Source: Epiperipatus broadwayi (taxonomy: Eukaryota; Onychophora; Udeonychophora; Euonychophora; Peripatidae). From it: a stretch of DNA of 64,000 nt. Shown in pieces: positions 1 to 13,488 of this stretch. The stretch is taken from contig JAQFVV010012423.1 in NCBI GenBank assembly GCA_028023455.1, positions 2,801,273 through 2,865,272 on the forward strand, read 5' to 3'. Made by a program: the position numbers and the translations under genes. Each line of letters starts with the position of its first letter. Positions within the stretch are counted from its first letter, which is position 1. The notes below the pieces were generated by a model. It was not told where the DNA came from, did not search any database, and saw only the letters and a list, made by a program, of their open reading frames with translations.

Positions 1-349
1 TATTTTTTAATTTTTATTGCCACATAATAATGTTAGCTGTCAATTTTAATAACACAGATCAAATAACTTATGGTGAGAAGATATTGTCTTTGTAATTAAT
101 GAGAAATTATTCAGGATTCATTCTTTAATCTTTTTATTGACCCACTAATAATGTTTAACTATAAACTTTAATACTTAATAACAACAAATTAAATAATAAT
201 GAGGTAAGACTTTTTCATGACTGCACCAAATTGTTGAGCTTATGTATGATTAAAATAAACATAGACTCATAAAAATATGGTTAAATATTTACTGATTAAA
301 ATAAATATCCTAATACATATTTACAATACATACAATTGTTATGCCTCAA

Positions 350-850
350 ATGTGAAACTGTTGGTGAGATATAGCATCTAGTTGCATGCAACTATTTATT
401 ATATTGACCTCAGTTATTCCTACTACTCCAGAAGCAACATGACACCTTCCTTGTGAATATGTACAATGAAACTTCTGGCTGTTCAATGACAATTTTCCTC
501 ATGTATGATTTACGTTATAGCAACTTCCAGTTCTAATGTGAATTTGTCTCACTACTTTGACTATATAGTGGATAACATGTATACTGCCATTCAAGACTGA
601 CAGTAAATAGATGTTTTGACTTTACCTTTATTTGGACTGTCTATTTATGGCCAGATTCCTTTCTATAATGAAAACATTTGCTCACTGGGCATCATTACCC
701 ATTGGCCTATATCTGCTATTGCATATGTTATCTATTTAATATCTATTAGACTGAGATAATGAATGCTCAATCCAATCATGATAAGATGGAATTTGGACTA
801 ATCCATTAGTTAAATGTAAGTTGCAATATAACAAATCTATTTTGAATAAA
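350..850 (-). repeat. Dispersed LTR-like repeat, copy 1 (diverged)
   Basis: This stretch is a diverged copy of a repeat also present at about 46060-46900 and 50400-51135. Shared landmarks in the same order are the phrase around 'tatactgccattca', a 'cagattc...aatgaaaacatt' block, 'agtgagcatcat/gggcatcatt', 'cccattggcc', and an end with 'gataagatggaat..ggact..tccatta'. Copies 2 and 3 lie downstream (on the minus strand) of gypsy-type coding fragments, so an LTR or 3' untranslated origin is inferred. No coding capacity is visible. Confidence 0.5.
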
Positions 851-3107
851 TATTAGTAATCAATCATGGGACTTTAATTTAAAAATTGAAACACATTACC
901 AATCATTTCATTTAAGTAATAGTATTAATTATAATTATAATAACCAATCACATTCTCAACTAATCATCATAAATATTATATATTTTTATTATATGCTTCT
1001 TATTTAACTAGAATAAAGCTCAAAATGAGTATTCCCAATATGGAGAATGTTTCCAACATACACTACTGTATTTGAGTACAACATTGTAATCAATGCTATT
1101 GAGTATGGTTAGTTGATAATAAGGCAACTTGAATCTGGTTATATTCTGCAAACAATACTGCAGTACAGTTAGAAATACTCTAATTATTTTGCAGTGTTCA
1201 TTGATCAAACATCATCATTAATTAACTGTGGTGCATAATCAATCATCAATGTAATTTGGTTACATTCTAATAGTAAATGTTATTATCTAAACTAGAATTG
1301 AGTTTCAGATATTACTAATCTCATTTTCAGTTAAACTAATGGCTATATCAAACGTGTATTTCCGTAAGGAATATTTTATTAGTTACATTAATAAAAACTT
1401 ATATCTTATAAGACTACATTCATCTCTCTATTTGAAAGCTTTGCCTTACAGAGAGATATTATTAATTTGTAATGACTATTCATTATATACATTAGCGACT
1501 ATGTATAATGCAAAATTTTCATTACTATTCTATTTTCCTTCTTTTTTTTTTATTAACAAATTTATAAAAAAAAAAAATGCTAATATAAAACATAAACTTA
1601 ATATATCATTCTAATATATATATATATATTTCTTAAAGTTATTATCAAAAATAAAATATATTGTAATAAAGTTATTGTTTGTATTATTGTGATTTATATA
1701 AGTACATTAAGTTAAAAATCCATACAAGTTCCTTTAAACTATCAAGTTATAAAAATTTCAGAGTCCGGTTTTTTTTTTTTGGGGGGGGGGGGGATTCCTT
1801 TGTAAAAAGCATTAAGCACTATATATATATATTATTCATTTAAAATTTCATTGTTAATATATGTTTTCTAAAAATTTAATAAATTCTGCTTAGTAAATTT
1901 AGAAAATCACAATGTCAAATTTATATGCAACTATTTTAAATACGCTTTTTTAGCAACAATAAATTTATATATAACTATTTTACATATGCTTTTGAGCTAT
2001 ATTAATTTTCTAATGATGGAAAAAATTTGTAAATGTCATGGATGTTGATTGATTACTTTTTCCTCAATATTAAATGTATTGAAATTAAAATGAATATAAA
2101 TCTTTTAAAATATTTATTTTGGAGTAAGATAAAAGCCTTATTTCAACATAGTTCTTATGTAGTATACTTATCATTACTTGTCAAAGCATTTACATGATAT
2201 ATGTGCATACACACAGTTTTACTATATATATATTTGGTAAAATAAAAAAAATTATGAGTAAAATGTTTAAAAGTTATTCTTGGAGTATTGTTGGTAAAAT
2301 TAGACAAGAAACCATTCACATCAAAAATATCCTGTAGATAGAGGATACTGAAAAGGATTTCCATTTCTATTATGGTAAACAATCTTGGATGCTATGCAGA
2401 CCCATAATAGTTTTAAAAACCATTTTTCTAATGATCTTTCTTTCCATGAATGATTTATTGACTATTCATACAAATAATAAATCTTCCAAAACCATTTGCA
2501 TAGATATAATAACTAAAAAGCAAAAATAAATAAGTAAATAAAAATAAACAATAGAAAAAGAAATGAAAAAAAAAAAACAATAACCAGGCTTGAATTTTCA
2601 ATTTCGTATTGACTTTTAGAATTTCAAAATTACTAAACGATTATTATTTTAAAAAGATGAAATATAGTAAGTAGGCAAAAGAAAAAATTGAAAAAAAAAA
2701 TAGTATATAAAAAATATTATTGCAGAAAAAGAATTTCTTTCCAGTTTATTATATATCACAAAAGTGAATTTTTGTTTAAATTTTGTAGTTTTCTTTTCAA
2801 GAACTAAAAGAATACTATCTAATAACTTGCATATACTTTTTTTAAAACCATTTTATGGATTATATTAGTTATAAATAATACTGTAATAGAAGTTAATAAT
2901 TTGATGAATAATTATAAATGTATATCCTTAGATCAGATTATAGACAATACATCAAATACAAAATAATAGAATATTACATGCACAAAGTGTACTGGTGAAT
3001 AGATTCTTAGTGACAGTTTTTTTTTTAGTTTCCTGCAGCAATATCTCTGAATTAATATATACATATATGCAAAATAAATAAAATGTCCGTTAATTAAAAA
3101 CAAAATT
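851..3107. other. AT-rich DNA without recognisable genes
   Basis: No exon with credible splice sites and no transposon protein similarity is seen. A homopolymer junction of about 12 T then 13 G lies at 1769-1793. Short TA runs occur at 1614-1630 and 1821-1832. A 91-codon plus-strand open frame at 1339-1614 looks like chance: AT-rich codons, low complexity and no motif. Confidence 0.5.
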
Positions 3108-3345
3108 GTAATTATAATTGAAATAATAAATTTAACGGTTTACAAACTATTACAAACAATCCTTAAATCAGCAGAAGTACTTTCGGTTAATTTCTTAAAC
3201 CTGCCTCAACTGCCATTAAATTAAAACAACAACAACAACAAAAAAACCTTAAGGCAGGTTTAAGAAATTAACCGAAAGTACTTCTGCAGATTTAAAGATT
3301 GTTTGTAATAGTTTGTAAACTGTTAAATTTAAATTTATTATTTCA

Positions 3346-3355
<10 letters not shown>
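3108..3355. repeat. Foldback element with about 100-base arms
   Basis: The arm at about 3110-3206 is the near-perfect reverse complement of the arm at 3252-3353; by eye there are only a handful of differences. The loop is about 45 bases and contains an AAC run and a short A tract. It could form a long RNA hairpin if transcribed. The right arm runs directly into a TA array, so expansion of TA at a palindrome end is a reasonable inference. No protein is encoded; it is best described as a MITE-like or foldback repeat. Confidence 0.85.

Positions 3356-3401
<46 letters not shown>
3352..3401. repeat. TA dinucleotide microsatellite
   Basis: About 25 uninterrupted TA units abut the right arm of the foldback at 3108-3355. 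The minus-strand open frame over it, reading Ile-Tyr repeats, is an artefact of the repeat. Confidence 0.95.
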
Positions 3402-3403
<2 letters not shown>

Positions 3404-6400
3404 CAGTAACATTATTCATCATAAATGATAATGAACATATCAATGATAATTTTTATATAGTAGATATAATAAACCAATTAAAAAAAACAAATGAGTTATT
3501 TATTCTATTTAACTACATACATACATTATACAGGTTTAATATCTGCATTTATATCTGTAATATATGCGAGATTTGAACTGAGAATTTCACATGACTCACA
3601 ACTCTCAGTGCCATCTTATATTGCTGATCCACCTTCATACTGTATGCTTTAGCAGATACACACGTGTTTATGATAAAAATTATCCACTCAGATATCAACA
3701 AAAATAATATAAAAATAAAATAATGCAGGTGTGAAAAAGATCATACAGTTATAAATTGAAAGAGCAAATTCACATACATAATACTCAAATGTATGAGAAT
3801 GTGTTTTTTTAATAAAGAAAGCACTAGCATGTCTGAAACATGAACTACAACATGAAATGTGCAATGTAATTTGTATCTTAAAATATGATGGAATTTCATA
3901 CCTAATAATAAATTTCATTTTAAAGTGAGAAAATTCTTATAAAATGCTGGAAATGATTTATGCTGTATTATGAATCAGAAAAGCATTTTTATGCAGTTTG
4001 CAAAATTTCCTGAAGGCAGAAAAAACATAAAAAAACATCTATTAGAATACAAAATGTACTGCCACATTTTATGACATAATGCATGATCCAGCCATGCTAC
4101 TGTTTTTATATTTTTATTCTAAACAACTAAATAATATCAAGAAGTAACACATGGGTTGATTGACAGATGCCACTGCAATCATCTTAGAGAGAGTATCGGT
4201 CTATATCAAACTTACTAATAGAAATATTTAGAAACAGTTATTATTTATGATGAATTTTAAAAAGGGATTAATATTAAAATTTATAAACTGGTTTTCAAAC
4301 TTGTCATATTACTGAGACATCACATTAACCCAATTGAAAAAGATTTTGGATAGAGTAAATCTCATTTTGTATTCATTAAAAATAGAGATGCTGATTGGTT
4401 TTCTGACAACATTTGATTTATTAGTGACTTGACTTGTGGCATTCACTTCTTGTTGGAGTAACAAAATAAATGTACAGTTTCACAAGGAATATCAAAATAT
4501 ATGGGTAGAAGAAGTTTGATGTCTGATATAAATATGTTAATAATAATTAGTAAATTAAAGCTGCAAAAAAGATACAAACATTTACTGGTTATAACCATTT
4601 TATATTTTTTGACATTAAAAGAATCATGTGGACCAAAAAAAAATTACATTCATATTAATTCAGCAAGTTGAACTCTTTCACAAAACAATAAGACATATTT
4701 TGATTATTTTTAAATGATAGTAAAACATTCTTATGATTGTTTTTGATATATTTATTATACTTTTTAAAAATTAGAAAGAATGTGGATGTTAAAGAAACAC
4801 TCTAAGAAGTTATAAATAACTTTTATTAACGTATGAATCCATAAACTTGATCCACTTGATAGTAAAGTTGTTGGTATTATTCTTATTTTAAAAATGAAAA
4901 AGAATTCTTAAAAAATTATTAATTATCATTGAATATCACTGTTATTCACTAAACTATGAACTTCATTAAAAATGTTGCACATAGTCATATATTAATAGTC
5001 ACTTGAGATTTGATATGCTTTTAGAGTATTAAGAGCTATAAAGTTAAGAATTTGAAAAGGCAAAAAAAGTTTCACACACAGACTTTAATCACAGCATTTG
5101 AAACAATTTTTAAAGATTATGACATTATTTGAAAATACCTGACTGTTAATACAAGATTATTCACTTTATGCACCAACTAAATACTGGTATGAGAATAAGC
5201 TTTATCTCATACATTTAAAAAATCATTGCTATCCCTATCTCTATTTTACATTATTTTGATTTTAATAATAGTTTACAAATGGTTTCATAAAAGTTACAGG
5301 ATTAATTATTAATTTATGGTGTTTTAAATTCAAACCGTTTAAAGTAAAGCCAATAGCTTTTTCTTGGCTATTAGATTTAGTCAAGTAGTAACTGTATTAT
5401 TCTTGCCAATTCAAAAAGTGATATACAAAATTTTATATTTTGAATACAAGAATATTTGTTTTGAAAATTAATAATCAAAACAGACAAATAGTTTACCAAA
5501 TACTACTAAAAAAACTCTTACTTTTTTGGTAATGTAGATTAATTTAAATACCTTACTAGCTTTTTAAATAGTTAACATTGCTACTATCCTATTACTATAG
5601 GAACTTCCATTATCATCTATGTAATTTCAATTTCAGTTTTAATTGGAATAAATTTTCAAAATTTCTGATATTTTTTGATGATAAGATATGACTTAGATTT
5701 CAAAATCCTGCTGTATATTACCACATCAATTAAATTTTCTAGAACTAAAATCCTTTGAATGTAGAAAGAAAAAATATGGGTAATATTTCTAGATCTAAGA
5801 TTCCTAGTAATTCACAATGTGTAATTGTCAAGATAAATAATAATACATTAATGTAATCTTTTAAAATGGCATTGACTAATTTGCAGTTAATAATGAAAGA
5901 AGATGGAAGTTTCAAAGTTTCTAATTTCTGACTACAGGAAAGCACATCTAAAATTTTCAAAATATCAAAAGAGAATGCTAAAATTAGTTTGAAATAAAAT
6001 AAATACAAATAAGAATAAATGGAGAAAATAAAAAAATAAATAAAATTAGAAAGAAAATTGCAGAATAAGCCCAGGCTTTTAAATTTCCAAAATTACAGTA
6101 TGATATAGTTATAATTAGAAGTAAATTATAGAGAAAAACACTATAGATAAAATAGAAGAAGAATTTTATTTTGTAATTATAAAAGTGGTATCTAATTTTT
6201 TGGTTATTAAAATAAAACTGAACTATTAAAAAGAAATAAGAAAATTAGATCAGAAGAATACGAGATCACTTAATTCTTTAGAAAAATGCATAATGTTTAA
6301 AAAGGTTGAGGTACAAAAAGTCATATGAACAGCAAAGATAATGAATTCATATAATTGCATAAAACCAATGTTGATGCAAAAACAGCTCAATAACAAATAT

Positions 6401-7645
6401 TTAAGTTTGGTTAAAATAAAAGTACAAAATATATGTGGATGGTTAAGGATAGTAATAGAGAAGTGTTGAAAGATTGAATAATAATTTAATTTATTAAAAG
6501 ATTAAGAAGACAAATTGGATATATTCTTAAAGATAGAGATTAATTCGTACATAATAAGAAATGATAAGAAGTAAACTAAAAATAAACATGAAAAATGGAA
6601 CTACTACTGATTGTAAAGAAGATACTAATGGTTATTAAGAGCAAAAAACGTTGTATTTTTAGTTTATATATATATAAATCTTCAAATATACATGCAAATA
6701 ATGCTGATATTTTGCGCATTAAACTTTTAGTTGGAATAAAAGAAATCAATCTTAATACAAATTTTAGTTCAAAATTATTATTATTTTTTAAACCACGCAA
6801 ATGTTATCTTAAAATCCCAAATCCAACATATGACTTTTTATCCAATCAGATTAAACAAATCGATTTACATTTCCAGGTTTTATTTGCTTTATTAGTAAAA
6901 TATTTTATGTGAGCCCAAAGGTCTTTAAAATGTTTGTAAAAATTGTTTACAAACTACGTGATTAATATTTAATCACTGTGTTAGCCGTAAAAAATTTTCT
7001 CAATTCCCTAGTGAGCTATATACTTCAAGATTAATTATTAATTTAACGTGTTAAACAGAAATTTTGCAAAATAATGACATTTAACAAAGAATAAATGTGA
7101 CATTGTGAAAAAAATAATTTAAATTTATTTCATAATTCAAAAAAGAAAGAAATAATTAAATACTGCAGTAGAATTTTATATAATCAATATTATTTATGAT
7201 TTGTACAAAAATAAATAAATAATCAACTATCGAGTTTTTTTTAATGCAAAAAAATAAGCTTATTAACAACATTATATTACAGCAATCTTAAATTCATCAT
7301 CTTCTTAGTTAAGAGTAAAAATTTAGAAATATGATCTTTATAATATTTATCACATGAAATAATTCCAGTCATTTCTTCTTATATCTAAACAATCTAAGAT
7401 AACAAAGTTATGATTAATGTTTTAAGATAATCATCATAATTTTCTGCCTCCCAAACTCATTATAAATGCAATATAATCCATTTATAATTTTGTTTGCTTA
7501 AATATTACATCCTTCAAGTGAATCTTTTTAAATTTTTATCTAAATTATATGTCTATTTAATACTTTCTCAAAAATATGCTTAATATATTAAAAACAATAA
7601 ATTGAAGAATATTCATTATTTTCTTCATTAAACTTACTGTTGTGT
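3402..7645. other. AT-rich DNA without recognisable genes
   Basis: More than 4 kb in which I see no credible exon and no transposon domain. Open frames at 5745-6008 (minus, 87 codons) and 6595-6912 (plus, 105 codons) are lysine-, isoleucine- and leucine-rich and carry no motif I recognise. The patch 6030-6170 shares a 'ccaggctt..aat' context with 2585-2610, weakly suggesting a shared old repeat. This could be intron or intergenic sequence. Confidence 0.45.
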
Positions 7646-7705
7646 ACATTCAAACTATATCCTAAGCTTTTGCACACATTCAAACTATATCCTAAGCTTT
7701 TGCAC
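7646..7705. repeat. Exact 30-base tandem duplication
   Basis: Two identical adjacent copies of a 30-base unit starting 'acattcaaac' and ending 'cttttgcac'. The lack of differences suggests a recent local slippage event in otherwise unremarkable AT-rich DNA. Confidence 0.9.
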
Positions 7706-8727
7706 ACTTGCTAAAATTAATTGATCACAATTAGAGACCAATTTGTACTCAAAAATTTATTATTTTTTTAACTGTAAATTTTATTATTTGTAACTTCCAT
7801 AAATCTATTGGTGCATTATTATTACTACTTTTACATTATTTTTAAACATGCAAATCAAATTTTAATATGACAAAAGTCAGTTCTCATATTAAGATTAGCA
7901 AAATATTATGTTTTCTCTAAAGTCTTTGCTTTTTCAGTTATATTCTATTTTAAATGTAACAGTTATTTTTCATATGCATTCCTTTATTTCACAATCAGTT
8001 CAGTAGAATGATCTTTAAGTTACAGCTATCTCATTTATGAACTAAAGTAGATAATATAAATTTGCTTTAAATGCTTTTATTGATTTTGGAAAATTGGTTG
8101 GTTTGTTTAACTTCTGATTTTTTTAAAGTTAAAATAAAATTTTAAAATCAAGATTTAATATATTTAAATTCAATAGAATTCTTGAAAATTGCTATATAAC
8201 TAAGTTATACCTGCTTAATTCATTTGAAACACTTATCTTTTCAATATATTAAATAAAACAGAGGTCAAGAAAATATGAAAAACATTCAATAACTTCACAT
8301 CACAGATAGCAATTATTTTTAGAACTTTGATTTCTTTTAAATAATGATTGCAAGAGTGTGATAAGATTTTTTAACTTTCTATTTAATATTTTTTTAACAT
8401 TTTAAAATTGACATTTATCAAACTTAAGTTCAATATAACTTGTTGAAATTTTGAACATATGTTTAAAATGTCTATGAAAGTAATAAGAAATATTATTTTT
8501 TTAAATATGTGAATTAGTTTCTTAAATAGAAAGAGTGGAGCAAATGCTCACTACCAATTTTATTCATTATGATTTAAATAATAAGAAAGTAAAAATTTTC
8601 CCATTCTTTCTATCTAAAAAAATTCACTTATATAATAATATATATATCACTAGATATTTCTGCTGTAAGTTAATATGTATACATCATATTTAGTATGCAT
8701 ACATAATTATATATGTATAAGAAATCA

Positions 8728-8742
8728 GTAAGTATAATATAT

Positions 8743-8776
<34 letters not shown>

Positions 8777-8810
8777 GTATAGTAAGTATAATATATATAT
8801 ATATATATAG
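8728..8810. repeat. Interrupted TA microsatellite
   Basis: Three TA runs separated by short 'gtatagtaagtataa'-type spacers. The spacer itself is repeated, so the array has partly duplicated as a block. Confidence 0.85.
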
Positions 8811-9079
8811 TAGAGGTTATGATTTAAAAATACTGAATGGATTTTTAAAACAAAGAACTTTTAATAAAAAGTAAAATTATATGTATAAAGTGAAGTTCAT
8901 TTACAATATAATTTTGGTAAGTAATTTTAAAAAAAATTGCCAATCAAAGTAAAAATGTTAAACGCTTTTCACTTAAAAGAATGTTTAATATTTTTAATCA
9001 GTTATATAGACATATACTGTTATGTACACATATTAAATATGATATATACATAAAGCATACACATTTTAACTTATAGTAG

Positions 9080-9096
9080 ATCTATCTATCTATCTA

Positions 9097-9152
<56 letters not shown>

Positions 9153-9234
9153 TCTATCTACCTACCTACCTACCTACCTACCTACCTACCTACCTACCTG
9201 TCTGTCTGTCCGTCCGTCCGTCCGTCCGTCCATC
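9080..9234. repeat. Compound tetranucleotide array
   Basis: Consecutive blocks of TCTA, TCTG, TCTA, CTAC, TCTG and CCGT units each differ by one base from the neighbouring block, without unique spacers. The ordering indicates stepwise mutation and expansion of one ancestral array. A similar compound array lies at 52940-53424. Confidence 0.95.
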
Positions 9235-9959
9235 TTAGTTTCATGATTCATTTAAGAACTAATCTAAACCACTATTTACCCCAATGAGACTTTTTCTATT
9301 CCAACCACATAGATTTTAAGTTATTTATTTTTGTTTGTTTAAAAAGAATTTAATGTAAAGAATATGAGTATAAATGCACAAATCATGTGAATAATATTTG
9401 TGTGTTGTTGTGGATTTATATTAGCTCAATTTAAAAGTTTCAATTGCGTGTATATTTTCTTTAAATTTTAATTTTGCAAATTATACAAAGTCATTTAAAA
9501 ATCTGACAAAAGCACATTCCTTTGATCAGTATTTTTAATCAAAATCTTACTTGAACAAATGTATAGAATAATTAATTTGTACTTCGATAAATTAAGATAA
9601 TGAATGTATATTTTTGTATTCACAATCCGATGTAATTTTTTGTCAATTTAGAACATGTATTAAATTTAAAAATAAATAGAAACGTAGAACCTACAAGAAA
9701 CAAATCTATTGTATAGTCAAATTAGATATCTGGAGGCCAAACAAAGGAGGCGAGTAAACAAAAACTAGCAGAAAGAACAGCCACTTAAAAAAGATAGAAC
9801 CTAACTTTGACTTGTGTGACCCAACACAGCAAAGTAGTGTCCAGAGAAACACTTCAACCTATAGAAGTGCCCAAACTCATAATGATGGGCTAAGCCAAGC
9901 TGACCTGTTCTGCCAATAAATCTTCTACCTATGTAATTTTTCCGCTCCAGCTTCCAAAT

Positions 9960-10979
9960 TCCAACATTTAAATTAACCGCGTCTAGAATTCAAAGCTTCT
10001 TCATACTACACCGCGAGAAACCGACGAAGAAAGAAGGAACTTTGTTACGAACTTTAACTTCCCTCAGTAATAATTTAAATTTAACTGTTAACCAAATAAT
10101 GATGTAAATCTTTTTCCATTTGAAATGTTACCAAAATGCGAAACTCTCTAATATTTCTGGCCCTTTGAGAAATATTAATTGGCCAAACCGTTATATTTTC
10201 TATACTATTTTCAACAAAGCCAATAATAATATTTCTCAACTCTAATAAAGTCGTAAATTATCCATAATATTTATTATATTCATTTTAAAAAATTTCTTTA
10301 TCAAAAAATGTTCATTTAGTTGAGTTGAGAAATATAAGTATTTTTTTGTTTCTTTCTTTGTCATGATATTTTAATCCCCCAAATCTCAAATCTTAAAATA
10401 GCTAAAATTTATTATATTTTTTATATATTATTACGGAGAAAATAATAAGTGAAATTTATTGCTATTATTACCTCCGAACAACTGGGGAGTTGGGTTTCGA
10501 GGAAATTAATTAATTGTTACTTTGCGTGTTGATTTCGCCGTTATTTGAATAGTTAATCGACTGTTGCGAGAACTGTTACGGATAGTAAAAGGTTTATATA
10601 ATTTTTTTAAAACCTTCCGTCCCCTCGGGCCCGTGGCTTTCCCTGGGAATCCGACCGGCCGGGGTCAAGGGTTGGGCGGCGGGGCAGGCAAGCCGCCTGC
10701 TACGCACGCGTATTTTATAACCCCTACCACCGTTTGAACTATAAATAACCAATAAGTGTAAATATTGGCCCAACCGCCTCACCGAACCTTAAACCTAATT
10801 GGCTGGTTTGTAACGTCAACCTAGAGGCTTTTAAAACTGGCGAATAATCTTCAGCCAATTAAAATACACCAGCCCTCATACCCGACCGCACGACACAACA
10901 AACAATCCAGCCCCTGGGACTGAAAGCGTTGAGGATTGCGTTTGGGCGAGGGAGGTGGGTGTTGTGACGGGTTGGGGGA

Positions 10980-10980
<1 letters not shown>
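9960..10980. promoter_or_regulatory. CpG island, candidate promoter with CCAAT boxes
   Basis: Base composition switches abruptly from AT-rich, CpG-poor DNA to a GC-rich block. I count roughly two dozen CpG between 10600 and 10980, with more at 9975-10060. Four CCAAT-type boxes are present, two forward (near 10748 and 10852) and two reversed (near 10765 and 10798). TATA-like sites lie near 10711 and 10739. This is what an animal housekeeping or bidirectional promoter looks like, with CCAAT boxes normally bound by NF-Y. I cannot see a following coding exon, so a 5' untranslated exon and a long first intron would be needed. An alternative is a GC-rich repeat or transferred segment. Confidence 0.5.
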
Positions 10981-11403
<423 letters not shown>

Positions 11404-12133
11404 ATTATGCCAAGTGAAATTTAATGTAAATTCAGTATGTGATAGAATGTCAAGTATATATATATATGTATATATTGATCCTTAATAGAGAATGTATTAA
11501 CCAGAGAAGCAAAGTAAGTTACTATGACAATGAAATATTAAGGCGAGAAATGCATTATTGTTATTGCAACATAAAATTATGAATTAATTTTCTTTATTTG
11601 AAATGCATATATAAATAATAAAGTTTATAGTTTTAATAAAAATATTATTATTGCTTCTATTATATGTATTTTGGTTATTGCATTCATGAATAATAAGTTA
11701 TAAACAATATACATGATTATTTAATTCTTAAATGTGTTTGTTGTTACTTTATATGGAATGATTATGAATTTTTTATTTTATTTCATTTTACTATTGTTGC
11801 AAAAGTATTTTCAAACATAAAAGACAGGGTGATTTTAGTAAAAGAGTAAGTAAAGAGAGGAAGCTTGGATTTAATGATGTCACTTATACAAGACTATAAA
11901 AGGAACTGAATGATTTAAATTCTCTCTCTCTCTCTGATATTTTACCTTTCATAATGCAGACCTAAGTTCTGTCATATAATTTATTTTAAAAGTATTTACT
12001 TATTAACCATAAAATAATAGATAAAAAGAATTGTGTTTGACCAGTAAAACTGGATACAATTTTCAAAAAAATTTGTCAAGGGAATGAGAAAGTACTGTAT
12101 TGTATTCAAAGCCATATTACTATTTTCTTTACT
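11404..12133. other. AT-rich DNA, nothing recognised
   Basis: No gene or repeat family is identified. It contains a short TA run near 11456-11470 and a CT run near 11921-11936. Confidence 0.45.
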
Positions 12134-12352
12134 TACATTCAAAGATCAGTCTTTCAAACTAATTGTGCATGCATCTTTTGAAAGTGTTAAATAATAAATG
12201 AATACTTCCCTCTACAATACAAGATATAGTATTTATGCAGGAATAAAAGAAATCCTCTTATTCCTATGACTCAAATTCTTTTATATGACCAAATCTGAAG
12301 TACTGTTGAGGAAAGTGTGAGAGTAGAATTCTCACTTTAAATTACTATTTAC
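12134..12352. repeat. Dispersed 220-base repeat, copy A
   Basis: This copy aligns end to end with 18154-18372 in the same orientation, at roughly nine bases in ten by eye, without large gaps. Both begin 'tacattcaaagatcag' and end 'tcactttaaattactat'. No inverted termini or coding sequence is visible, so its class is unknown; a SINE-like or MITE remnant is possible. Confidence 0.85.
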
Positions 12353-13446
12353 GATGTTTGAATGAATGATGTCATGAATGTAATACAATTGTGCACATAG
12401 CATCATATAAAAATAAATGCTTATCTATTTTCTTTACTAAAAATGGATAGCATGTAAATAAAGTGTTTCAATAATGAAATATAAAAGCTAATAACTTAAT
12501 ATTGCATATTGTGTATAAGGATTGAGTTCATCTACAGATATAGTTTTGTGATATTGATGAATTATTTCAACACATGATCTAAATTGATTTATGTTGCACT
12601 GCATTATCAGGGTGGAAATTGGTGTCTGTTGATTTGTAATGTCTTATAGTATCAAGTAGCTTTTAAACAAAAGGAAAACTTTAACATATGGAGAATATCA
12701 AAATTAACAAATTGTGTTTTGTATCAGATAACTTTTCATGATATTTCTACTTTATTTGGAGTAATAAAATATCATCAAATTAGAATTCAAAGAATAGACA
12801 TTGGAACTGTGATATTACTTTGAAGTATAATATTGAAGGATGATTAATCAGGTCGTATGCTAATATGTATTTTTGTAATCTATGTATATAATTGTATAAT
12901 ATTTATTAATATAACTAGTTATTATATTTTAAAATAATAATCATTTGTTTTTATATGCATGGAATATAAGAAAATTAAATGATCTAAATTTAAATTTACA
13001 TCTCAAATTTTAATAATTATACTTTTGATTTAAAAATATCTTTTTATTTGTTGGTTAAAAATTACTTTTGATTATAACTTAAAAATATTGAGGGTTTAAA
13101 AAAACTACATCATAGAAATTATTCATTGGTATTTTATGTTAAAACAGTGTGAATAAATAAACAGATTTATATTTCAATTAATGATTTTATTATAAAGTTT
13201 AGAAATGTCATTAACTTTCTTGTATTTCAAGAATGTATATGTTTAACATGTTTTGTGTTCCATAAATATACATATTATAGATTAAACATTTTATAGATGA
13301 ATTTTGATGTACAATCACTTATTTTATTAAATTGATTTCAATGGAGAATATATCTCATAATATTTAATTAAATTATATATATTTCAAATGCTTATTTTTA
13401 TTTGTCATATATATATATATATATATATATATTAAATATTTATTAG

Positions 13447-13488
<42 letters not shown>

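Noticed and set aside
3249-3443. 64-codon minus-strand frame
   Set aside because: It spans a TA array and a foldback arm and gives Ile-Tyr repeats; no gene.
6595-6912. 105-codon plus-strand open frame
   Set aside because: Composition is that expected from AT-rich DNA, both strands are open, and no motif, signal or splice context supports it.
10594-10782. 62-codon minus-strand frame in the GC-rich block
   Set aside because: Open frames are common by chance in GC-rich DNA. It has no domain and no splice sites, so the promoter reading is more economical.
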